Assembly (NCBI GenBank): GCA_021781255.1
Contig: JAJXXG010000898.1
Coordinates: forward strand, 1-5,124
Direction of reading: 5' to 3'
Length of the DNA stretch: 5,124 nt
DNA from: Acidobacteriota bacterium
GTDB lineage: Bacteria; Acidobacteriota; Terriglobia; Terriglobales; Acidobacteriaceae
In this document: positions 1-5,003 of the stretch, piece after piece
How the letters are laid out: each line of letters starts with the position of its first letter
Numbering within the stretch: the stretch's first letter is position 1
Translations under genes and position numbers: made by a program
Notes under the pieces: model-generated
Databases searched by the model: none
Seen by the model: only the letters and a program-made list of their open reading frames with translations
Told to the model about the DNA's origin: nothing

Positions 1-1
1 G

Positions 2-424
2 AACGGCGCCCACCACGAGCGCAAGGCGTTGCTGGTGGTCTCTGACGGCGGCGATAACCGCTCGCGCTACACTGAGGGCGAGGTCCGCGCCGCCGTGCGC
101 GAGGCCGATGTCGAGATCTACTCCATCGGCATCTTCGATCCTTATGCACCCACACCCGAGGAGCGCACCGGCCCCGTGCTCCTCGACGACATCAGCTCCG
201 CAACGGGCGGGCGGCTCTTCCGCGTCGACGATGTCGATGAGATGAGCGACATTGCCGAAAAGATCTCCACCGAGCTGCGCAACCAGTATGTGATCGGTTA
301 CAAGCCCAAAGACCTGACCCGCGACGGCAAGTGGCGTAAAGTGAAGGTGAAGGTGAATCCTCCTCCGGGACTGCCTCCACTCACCGTTTATGCTCGCACC
401 GGGTACTATGCGCCCTTGCAATAA
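2..424 (+). CDS. VWA-domain protein, 3' end only (acidobacterial VWFA-related family)
   Basis: The reading frame is open from the first complete codon (position 2) to TAA at 422-424, so the 5' part lies outside the window and the true start is not visible. The 140 visible residues are the second half of a VWA domain. They include the conserved SDGGDN turn near the start (Asp is the third metal-binding position of a MIDAS site), an IYSIGIF strand, a TGG(R)LF stretch, and a C-terminal module with RNQYVIGY and a terminal ARTGYY. The order and spacing match the C-terminal half of the next gene, so the two are tandem paralogues. The family is known from acidobacterial genomes, where members are usually exported; its exact role is not established. 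The stop overlaps the next gene by 17 bases, which suggests co-transcription and possibly coupled translation. The family call is firm; the function is open. Confidence 0.88.
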   Translation, partial: NGAHHERKALLVVSDGGDNRSRYTEGEVRAAVREADVEIYSIGIFDPYAPTPEERTGPVLLDDISSATGGRLFRVDDVDEMSDIAEKISTELRNQYVIGYKPKDLTRDGKWRKVKVKVNPPPGLPPLTVYARTGYYAPLQ

Positions 425-1478
425 CGTGGCTCTAGCCGCAATCCTGGCCGCGGCTGCCCTCGCGCTGCCGGCGCAAACTGTCCCTGCGCCGACCTCCAGC
501 ACGCAAGCACAGCAGGCGCCATCCCTCACAGTCGACACCGACCCTGTTCGCTCGCCTGACGCCGTAGCGCCTGTTCCGTCCTCCGGTTCACTGAAGAAAC
601 AGGGCGAAGGTTACATGTTCCACACTGACGTGGAAGAAGTGGTGCTCAACGCCACTGTGCTGAACGGCACAGACCTGGTCCAGAACCTCACCAGGGACAA
701 TTTCACCGTCCTCGAAGACGGCGTCAAGCAGACCCTGATCAGCTTTCAGCACACCGATCTTCCCGTCTCCATCGGGCTGGTGATCGACAACTCCGGGTCC
801 ATGTATCGCAAGCGTCCCTCGGTGAACAAAGCCTCGCTCGACCTGATTCTGGCCTCGAACCCGCAGGACGAAGCCTTTGTGGTGAACTTCTCCGACGAGG
901 CGTTTATCGACTGTGACCTCACGTCGAATATCAACAAGCTTCGCGATGGCCTGTCGCACATCGACTCCCGCGGCGGCACTGCGCTCTACGACGCCGTGGT
1001 TGCCTCGGCAGACAAGCTCGTCGCCGACGCCAAGCGGCCCAAGCAGGTGCTCATCCTCATCACCGATGGCGAAGACAACGCCTCCACCCTCACGCTGGAG
1101 CAGACCATCCGCCGCGTGCAGCAGCTCTCGGGGCCCGTCATCTACTCCATCGGAATGCTCTTCGGCGACGAGATGAGCCGCGCTGAGGTGCGCCACGCGC
1201 GCCGCGCTCTCGAGATGCTCTCCGCTGAAACCGGAGGCATGGCCTTCTTCCCCAAAACGATCGACCAGATCGATGAGATCGCCGCCGAGGTGGCGCGCGA
1301 TATTCGCAGCCAGTACATGCTCGGCTATCGTTCCACCAAGCCATCCACCGTGCCGGGATTCCGGCGCGTGGAAGTAACAGCCGAAGCCAAGGGACTGGGC
1401 AAACTCACCGTCCGCACCCGCACCGGCTACTTCCCGGTGGTGCGCACGGTCAAGCAAACTGCGGCTGTTGCAAAATAG
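408..1478 (+). CDS. Secreted VWA-domain protein (VWFA-related Acidobacterial domain family)
   Basis: This is a complete 356-residue protein when started at ATG 408. Residues 1-22 form a good Sec signal peptide: Arg2, an Ala/Leu-rich core, and LPA before Gln23 as the likely cleavage site. A Pro/Ser/Thr-rich linker follows, then a short beta-rich module with FTVLEDGVKQ. The VWA domain has an intact MIDAS metal site: DxSxS at D127, S129 and S131, T191 in GGTALYD, and D220 in ITDGEDN. The C-terminal module carries RSQYMLGY and ends near RTRTGYF. The protein probably acts outside the cytoplasm as a divalent-metal-dependent adhesion or scaffold protein; ligand and partners are unknown. An in-frame ATG at 390 and a GTG at 426 are alternative starts, and none has a clear Shine-Dalgarno sequence. 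I chose 408 because it puts Arg2 directly before the hydrophobic core. The gene overlaps its paralogue upstream by 17 bases. Confidence 0.92.
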   Translation: MRPCNNVALAAILAAAALALPAQTVPAPTSSTQAQQAPSLTVDTDPVRSPDAVAPVPSSGSLKKQGEGYMFHTDVEEVVLNATVLNGTDLVQNLTRDNFTVLEDGVKQTLISFQHTDLPVSIGLVIDNSGSMYRKRPSVNKASLDLILASNPQDEAFVVNFSDEAFIDCDLTSNINKLRDGLSHIDSRGGTALYDAVVASADKLVADAKRPKQVLILITDGEDNASTLTLEQTIRRVQQLSGPVIYSIGMLFGDEMSRAEVRHARRALEMLSAETGGMAFFPKTIDQIDEIAAEVARDIRSQYMLGYRSTKPSTVPGFRRVEVTAEAKGLGKLTVRTRTGYFPVVRTVKQTAAVAK

Positions 1479-1503
1479 CCGGGGGTTCCGGACCACGGAG
1501 GAG

Positions 1504-1657
1504 ATGCCAACCGTGAAGCGCAAATTGCCCGCTATGCCGTACCCTGCGGCAATCCGTCCACCGGCCGCCGCGTTGACCGCCCCACCTGCCTCCACTGCTG
1601 GATAGAGTTGGCCGAGCACAAGGTCGGCAAACACCTGCGCAGGGCAGGAAGAAAGAT
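1504..1657 (+). pseudogene. Possible remnant of a small Cys-containing ORF (weak)
   Basis: A GGAGGAG tract (1497-1503) directly precedes ATG 1504, but the ATG frame gives only a 33-residue low-complexity peptide ending at 1605. The frame one base away is the same frame as the VWA gene and stays open from 1479 across this region. It reads from about ANREAQIARY to IELAEHKVGK, mostly with G/C-ending codons, and has three cysteines encoded at 1545, 1587 and 1596 (C-x13-C-x2-C), like a partial zinc ribbon. A single added G after the ATG would join this frame to the start codon. It could therefore be a frameshifted small gene, or simply chance in GC-rich DNA. No function is proposed, and the family is not recognised. 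Confidence 0.2.
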
Positions 1658-1711
1658 CCAGAGTCTGTTATCAACCTTCTTGCGGGCGGGAAAGTTGATA
1701 ACAGACTCCAG
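1658..1711. repeat. 46-bp palindromic element flanked by CCAG direct repeats
   Basis: AGTCTGTTATCAAC (1662-1675) and its perfect reverse complement (1694-1707) enclose an 18-base centre. The pairing continues inward after one mismatch (TTC with GAA, then G/T wobbles and GC). The two ends are bounded by identical CCAG tetramers at 1658-1661 and 1708-1711, which look like a target-site duplication. No T-run follows on either strand, so this is not a standard intrinsic terminator. It may be a minimal mobile palindrome, such as a miniature element or fused insertion-sequence ends. It may also form an RNA hairpin in read-through from the VWA genes. It lies 33 bases before the operator of the downstream regulator. 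Confidence 0.6.
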
Positions 1712-1743
1712 GAGCCCCGTGAAACCAATGATTATCAGGGGTT

Positions 1744-1759
1744 CGCGACCAAAGTCGCA
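1744..1759. promoter_or_regulatory. Candidate Crp/Fnr-type operator of the regulator gene (autoregulation)
   Basis: The site reads CGCGAC-CAAA-GTCGCA, with a perfect 5+5 inverted repeat (GCGAC/GTCGC). It matches the palindrome upstream of hcp at 12 of 16 positions, including all of GCGAC and GTC. It lies between the presumed -35 and -10 regions of the regulator promoter, centred about 25 bases before the likely transcription start. A protein bound there would block RNA polymerase, so negative autoregulation is inferred. Confidence 0.55.
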
Positions 1760-1764
1760 ACTGC

Positions 1765-1770
1765 TAAAAT
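1765..1770 (+). promoter_or_regulatory. Extended -10 element of the regulator gene
   Basis: TAAAAT matches TATAAT at 5 of 6 positions and is preceded by TGC, the extended -10 motif. The corresponding -35 region (about 1742-1747) is poor, which an extended -10 can offset. The predicted start of transcription is around 1777, right at the ATG at 1778. No Shine-Dalgarno sequence is present, so the mRNA is probably leaderless. Confidence 0.5.
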
Positions 1771-1777
1771 CCCTCAC

Positions 1778-2482
1778 ATGGTTACTCCGCGCACAGACAT
1801 CGCTCATATTCTTGAAGAAACCGCGCTTCTGTCGAGCCTTTCGCGATCCGAGTTGCAAATGCTGGCGTCCCGCACTGTACGCAAGCATTTTGTTTCGCGT
1901 GAATTGCTGTTCTCTCAAGATGAGCCATGCAAAGGCCTGCACATTATCGCCCGCGGTAAAGTTCGCATCTTCAACACATCTGTGAATGGCCGGGAGCAGG
2001 TTCTCGCCGTAAATGTTCCCGGCGAATCGGTTGCCGAGCTACCCGTTTTCGATGGAGGTTCCTACCCGGCCTCCGCAATGGCCATCGAGGACACAGAGGT
2101 CGCCTTCATTTCACGAGCCGACTTTCAGGCTTTCTGCATTGAGCATCCTGAAGTCGCTCTGAAGGTGCTCACTGTTGTGGGAGCGCGGCTTCGGCGCCTG
2201 GTCGGAATCATTGAAGAGCTTTCGTTCACCACGATCCGCCAGCGGCTCATTTCTGTTTTGGTGAAGCTCGCGCAGACCCAGGGTAAAAAGTCGGATCGAG
2301 GCATCGAGTTCCAACTTCCGGCGACCCATCAGGAATTGGCCAATCAGCTCGGAACCGTGCGTGAACTGATATCGAGAAATCTCATGCGGCTTCAGGCAGA
2401 AGGTTTGCTTGACGTGTATGCACGGCAGATTGTCGTGAAAGACATGAAGGGGCTGAGCGCACTGCTCGAGTCAGGCTCATAG
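1778..2482 (+). CDS. Crp/Fnr-family transcriptional regulator, HcpR-like candidate
   Basis: This 234-residue protein has normal Crp/Fnr length. Residues of about 15-125 form the cyclic-nucleotide-binding-type beta barrel, including PGESVAEL at 81-88. A long dimer helix spans about 124-165 and a winged helix-turn-helix about 180-222. The recognition helix has R195, E196 and R200, the CRP R180-E181-R185 pattern that reads TGTGA-like half-sites; FNR has Val at the first position. The N-terminal iron-sulfur cysteines of FNR are absent (only C51 and C120 occur). The phosphate-binding Arg-Ser of CRP is replaced by a Pro-Ala-Ser stretch (97-99), so cAMP is unlikely to be the ligand. The effector may be NO, possibly through haem as in DNR-type relatives, but this is inference. 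The gene converges on hcp, and both carry matching upstream palindromes, which suggests control of hcp and of itself. ATG 1778 is used because it gives the full N-terminus; translation is probably leaderless. Confidence 0.9.
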   Translation: MVTPRTDIAHILEETALLSSLSRSELQMLASRTVRKHFVSRELLFSQDEPCKGLHIIARGKVRIFNTSVNGREQVLAVNVPGESVAELPVFDGGSYPASAMAIEDTEVAFISRADFQAFCIEHPEVALKVLTVVGARLRRLVGIIEELSFTTIRQRLISVLVKLAQTQGKKSDRGIEFQLPATHQELANQLGTVRELISRNLMRLQAEGLLDVYARQIVVKDMKGLSALLESGS

Positions 2483-2491
2483 CCAATTCTG

Positions 2492-2584
2492 TAGCGGCAA
2501 CCTCCGCGGCTTGAGCGGGCGCAATCTAAGATCGTCTCCGCTCATGCCGTTATGGGCCCCGGAGGTAGGCGAATCCTGCCGCTA
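2492..2584. other. Nested inverted repeats, candidate structured RNA or fold-back DNA
   Basis: The left arm is an unbroken 27-base run that pairs in three blocks with the right side. TAGCGGCA (2492-2499) pairs with 2577-2584, ACCTCCG (2500-2506) with 2560-2566, and CGGC-T-TGAGCGG (2507-2518) with 2538-2549 around one T-T mismatch. That makes 26 pairs. The right arm is broken by two bulges of exactly 10 bases (2550-2559 and 2567-2576). The apical loop contains a further small ATC/GAT pairing. The structure starts 9 bases after the regulator stop codon and no T-run follows, so it is not a simple terminator. I recognise no known riboswitch or ncRNA family. It could be a 3'-UTR structure, a small RNA on either strand, or a decayed palindromic repeat. 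Confidence 0.5.
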
Positions 2585-2605
2585 GCCGGATCGCCAAGTT
2601 TGAGC

Positions 2606-2646
2606 AACCGCACTCCTCCAGGAAGGAACTGGGAAGGAGCGCGGTT
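2606..2646. terminator. Probable bidirectional terminator between convergent genes
   Basis: AACCGC-a-CTCCT (2606-2617) pairs with AGGAG-c-GCGGTT (2635-2646) with one A/C mismatch. An inner CCAG/CTGG stem (2618-2621 with 2629-2632) closes a 7-base loop. The hairpin begins 8 bases after the hcp stop codon as read on the - strand. On the + strand it is followed by a T-rich GATGTTTGTT. The T-tract is imperfect on the + strand and poor on the - strand, so efficiency is uncertain. The position between two facing genes supports the call. Confidence 0.55.
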
Positions 2647-2654
2647 GATGTTTG

Positions 2655-4295
2655 TTAAGCCATGATGGCGGCCAGATCAGCATCGGCCGTGGTCGTTGGC
2701 ATGAGGTTGTAGTTCTTATTGAGCAGCCCGATGACTGCCGGCGACAGGAAGGCCGGCAGCGTGGGACCAATGCGGATGTTCCTGACGCCGAGCCAGAGCA
2801 AGGTGAGCAGGATGGAGACAGCCTTCTGCTCGTACCAGCTGAGGACCAGCGAGAGAGGCAGGTCGTTGACTCCGCAGTTGAAGGCTCCGGCGAGCGCCAC
2901 GGCCACCTTGAGAGCCGAGCAGGCGTCGTTGCACTGGCCCATGTCCAGCAGGCGCGGCAACCCGCCGAGGGTTCCGAACTGCTGCTTGTTGAAGCGGAAT
3001 TTGCCGCACCCCAGGGTGAGGATCACGCAATCCTGAGGCACCTTTTCCGCGAGTTCCGTGTAGTAGTCGCGGCCCGGGCGGGCGCCGTCGCAACCGCCGA
3101 TCAGGAAGAACCGTTTGAGCGCGCCCGACTTCACGGCATCGATCACCTTGTCGGCAACGCCCAGTACGGCGGCGTGGCCAAAGCCAGTGAGAATGGTGTC
3201 GCCGGGTCCATCCTCGGCAAAACCGGGCGCGGCAAGTGCGGCGGCGATCACAGGAGAAAAGTCGGTTCCGTCAAGGTGCTTCACGCCAGGCCACTGGACG
3301 GCATTCATGGTGAAGATGCGGTCTGTGTAGCTCTGTTTGGGCTGCTGGATGCAGTTCGTGGTCATGACGATGGCGCCGGGGAATGCTGCGAACTCTTCGG
3401 CCTGGTCCTGCCATGCGCCGCCGTAGTTCCCCACGAGATGCTTGAAAGCCTTGAGCTTGGGATAGCCATGGGCGGGCAGCATTTCGCCATGCGTATACAC
3501 GTTGATGCCAGTGCCTTCGGTCTGGACGAGAAGCTGGTAGAGGTCGTGCAAGTCGTGGCCGGAGATGAGGATGGCCTTGCCCTTGACGGGATGGATGCGC
3601 AGCGGCGTGGGCACAGGTGCGCCGAAGGTCTCATTGTGTGCGCGGTCGAGCTGCTCCAGCACATTGAAGTTGAGCTCACCCACTTTGAGGGCGAATCCTA
3701 GCAGCTCTTCGACGGTGTGCTCTTCGGTCAGCGCATTCAGCAGCTCGTGGATGGCGGCGTAACTGGCGGGGGCACTGGAGCCGAGCATGGCGGCATGGTA
3801 GGCGTAGGCAGCGACGCCCTTCAGGCCGTAAATCACAAGCTCTTCGAGGTTCTTGAGCTCGGCCCCGCCGTTGGAGAACGATATATTGATGAGTTGCTCG
3901 CGGCCCTGGGCGAGAAGGCTTTCGCGATCTCGTGCAGGCTGGAAGAGTGCTGGTCCGGCCGGGTTTTCGGCTGGTTGGCCGGCCTTGGCAGCGGCTGCCC
4001 GATAGAGGTCCCTGGCGATGTCGCGAACGGCAGCGGCCTTGTAGACCAGCTCAGCGACAGAGTCGGCGTCAAAGTTGACGTTGGTAAGAGTAGCGAAGAT
4101 GGCTTCAAGGGTAAAGACATCGATTTCCGGGCTGCGGGCGCCCAGTTGCGCGGCGCGATGGGCATATTGGCTGACGCCCTTGAGAGCATGGATCAGCAGG
4201 TCTTGCAGCGTCGCCGTGTTTTCGTCTTTTCCGCAGACTCCGAGGACTTGGCAGGCCTGCCCTTGTTTAGTCTGTTCGCACTGATAGCAAAACAT
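2655..4295 (-). CDS. hcp: Hybrid-cluster protein Hcp (hydroxylamine / NO reductase), class I-like
   Basis: This complete 546-residue protein has the usual length of full-size Hcp. The N-terminal cysteines are C3, C6, C15 and C21 (C-x2-C-x8-C-x5-C), the tight spacing of class I enzymes from anaerobes; the enterobacterial type has a longer gap. All expected hybrid-cluster ligands are present: H247, E271, C315, C402 (the persulfide-bearing position), C430, C455, E489 and K491. No key residue is missing, so it should be active. Hcp enzymes reduce hydroxylamine in vitro. Their physiological role is linked to NO detoxification (NO to N2O) and protein S-nitrosylation in the cytoplasm. There is no adjacent hcr reductase gene in the window, so electrons must come from elsewhere. 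The start is ATG at 4295, with AAAGG (4305-4309) 9 bases upstream as ribosome-binding site. The gene is monocistronic here, convergent with the Crp/Fnr regulator, and preceded by a Crp-type palindrome. Confidence 0.96.
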   Translation of the reverse strand: MFCYQCEQTKQGQACQVLGVCGKDENTATLQDLLIHALKGVSQYAHRAAQLGARSPEIDVFTLEAIFATLTNVNFDADSVAELVYKAAAVRDIARDLYRAAAAKAGQPAENPAGPALFQPARDRESLLAQGREQLINISFSNGGAELKNLEELVIYGLKGVAAYAYHAAMLGSSAPASYAAIHELLNALTEEHTVEELLGFALKVGELNFNVLEQLDRAHNETFGAPVPTPLRIHPVKGKAILISGHDLHDLYQLLVQTEGTGINVYTHGEMLPAHGYPKLKAFKHLVGNYGGAWQDQAEEFAAFPGAIVMTTNCIQQPKQSYTDRIFTMNAVQWPGVKHLDGTDFSPVIAAALAAPGFAEDGPGDTILTGFGHAAVLGVADKVIDAVKSGALKRFFLIGGCDGARPGRDYYTELAEKVPQDCVILTLGCGKFRFNKQQFGTLGGLPRLLDMGQCNDACSALKVAVALAGAFNCGVNDLPLSLVLSWYEQKAVSILLTLLWLGVRNIRIGPTLPAFLSPAVIGLLNKNYNLMPTTTADADLAAIMA

Positions 4296-4333
4296 GATGA
4301 GTAGCCTTTCGGTTGATGTTGTTGGATGGATTC

Positions 4334-4339
4334 AGAGTA
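4334..4339 (-). promoter_or_regulatory. Candidate -10 element of hcp
   Basis: On the - strand this reads TACTCT, a weak match to TATAAT (3 of 6). Its centre is 32 bases from the centre of the palindrome at 4361-4376, the spacing of class II Crp/Fnr-activated promoters. Transcription would start near 4327 (an A on the - strand), leaving a leader of about 31 bases. There is no good -35 element, as expected for an activator-dependent promoter. The call rests mainly on spacing. Confidence 0.4.
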
Positions 4340-4360
4340 GAGGAGGCTGGGCGAGAAATA

Positions 4361-4376
4361 TGCGACTTAAGTCACA
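4361..4376. promoter_or_regulatory. Crp/Fnr-type operator upstream of hcp
   Basis: The site reads TGCGA-CTTAAG-TCACA, one base off the CRP consensus TGTGA-N6-TCACA, with a perfect 10-base core GACTTAAGTC. A/T-rich flanks (AAATA and ATTT) add partial symmetry. HcpR-type Crp/Fnr regulators of hcp genes in other bacteria are known to use CRP-like palindromes. The nearby regulator has the matching Arg-Glu-x-x-x-Arg recognition helix, and its own promoter carries a sister site. Activation of hcp is inferred from the placement about 41.5 bases before the likely start. Confidence 0.7.
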
Positions 4377-4661
4377 ATTTGGCTGAGCAAGCAGGACAAA
4401 ACTCAATAGCATAAGAAGTCCTTTCGCGGAGCCGTTGGCCACCCGGCGCAAGAGTACCACACGAAAGCGATGGAGAGTCTTGAGCAGCTTATCAGCGGGG
4501 GAGAGAATCGCTCTGGCCGAACACAACGCCGCTAACCTATCGCAGTCAATTTAATGACAGCGAGCTATTCTTCATTTGTTCGCCTTTGGTCGATTACGGC
4601 AATTCTCACTACAGTGCCCGTTATCGACGAAATTTGCAATTGTGTAAGTTATTGAGAATAT
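4377..4661. other. Intergenic stretch with no convincing gene
   Basis: These 285 bases lie between the hcp operator and the 3' end of tRNA-Cys. A - strand ORF with a TTG start (4526 to 4332) crosses part of it, but it has no ribosome-binding site and runs through the hcp operator and -10 region, so it is not called. I found no second Crp-type palindrome, no tRNA and no T-tailed hairpin that would end the tRNA transcript. A short CACTGTAGTG self-complementary stretch is too small to interpret. The section from about 4540 is less GC-rich than the genes around it. Confidence 0.5.
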
Positions 4662-4736
4662 TGGAGGCGCGGGCCGGGATCGAACCGGCGCATAAAGGTT
4701 TTGCAGACCTCTCCCTTACCACTTGGGTACCGCGCC
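4662..4736 (-). tRNA. tRNA-Cys (GCA)
   Basis: Read on the - strand, the acceptor arm GGCGCGG pairs with CCGCGCC, followed by discriminator T and an encoded CCA. The D arm has CCC/GGG. The anticodon arm GAGGT/ACCTT (one G-T pair) holds the loop CTGCAAA with anticodon GCA. The T arm is GCCGG-TTCGATC-CCGGC. All four stems close, so the gene should be functional. It is the second gene of a two-tRNA unit, 79 bases after tRNA-Gly. Confidence 0.97.
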
Positions 4737-4815
4737 TTGGGCTGCCTGCGTCATGGGTTGCGGATTGTCCCAGACCGCTCTCAACCCAGCTTAAATCTAC
4801 CGGGGCGATGCGGAA

Positions 4816-4890
4816 TGGAGCGGGAGACGAGACTTGAACTCGCGACCCTCGCCTTGGCAAGGCGATGCTCTACCACTGAGCTACTCCCGC
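4816..4890 (-). tRNA. tRNA-Gly (GCC)
   Basis: Read on the - strand, the acceptor arm GCGGGAG pairs with CTCCCGC, followed by discriminator T and an encoded CCA. The D arm is GCTC-AGTGGTA-GAGC. The anticodon arm TCGCC/GGCGA holds the loop TTGCCAA with anticodon GCC. The T arm is GCGAG-TTCAAGT-CTCGT with one G-T pair. It is the promoter-proximal gene of the unit and reads towards tRNA-Cys. Confidence 0.97.
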
Positions 4891-4904
4891 TTGACGCAAT
4901 TTCG

Positions 4905-4933
4905 AGTATACCGGGCCGCAGAAACCGGGTCAA
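4905..4933 (-). promoter_or_regulatory. Sigma70-type promoter of the tRNA-Gly/tRNA-Cys unit
   Basis: On the - strand, TTGACC (4933-4928) and TATACT (4910-4905) each match the -35 and -10 consensus at 5 of 6 positions and are separated by exactly 17 bases. Transcription should start near 4898, about 8 bases before the mature tRNA-Gly. This is the best housekeeping promoter in the window, which suits stable-RNA genes. Confidence 0.8.
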
Positions 4934-4944
4934 ACCGGACTCTC

Positions 4945-5002
4945 TTCCAACACAAGATGAGCCTGAAGGGTGGGATTGATTCCAACGCAAGATGAGCCTG
5001 AA
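4945..5002. repeat. Direct repeat, two 23-base copies
   Basis: The copies at 4945-4967 and 4980-5002 share 22 of 23 bases, beginning TTCCAAC(A/G)CAAGATGAG and ending CCTGAA. Start-to-start distance is 35 bases, with a 12-base spacer. They lie between the tRNA promoter and the presumed left end of the insertion sequence. They may be a target-side repeat or subterminal transposase-binding repeats; the sequence does not decide. Confidence 0.85.
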
Positions 5003-5003
5003 C

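Noticed and set aside
588..1634. 348-codon ORF on the - strand opposite the VWA gene
   Set aside because: It mirrors the codon bias of the real gene, has no recognisable domain, and the + strand gene has an intact MIDAS site and a signal peptide.
1661..1708. Palindrome read as the rho-independent terminator of the VWA genes
   Set aside because: The hairpin is strong, but no T-run follows on either strand.
1661..1708. ATCAA and TTGAT in the palindrome read as an FNR site
   Set aside because: The half-sites are in the reverse order (ATCAA-N20-TTGAT) and far apart, and the local regulator has a CRP-like rather than FNR-like recognition helix.
2491..2584. Integron attC site as an explanation for the bulged fold-back
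   Set aside because: The RYYYAAC and GTTRRRY core sites expected at the ends are absent, and there are no cassette genes or integrase nearby.
2618..2632. CCAGGAAGGAACTGG resembling the GGAAGGA region of signal recognition particle RNA
   Set aside because: The conserved flanking bases of the SRP domain IV are missing; the segment is the inner stem and loop of the terminator hairpin.
2652..3701. 349-codon ORF on the + strand opposite hcp, with a further one at 3717-4304
   Set aside because: Both are antisense shadows of hcp, whose reading frame contains every cluster ligand.
4332..4526. 64-codon - strand ORF between the tRNAs and hcp
   Set aside because: It has a TTG start and no ribosome-binding site, overlaps the hcp operator and -10 element, and resembles no known family.
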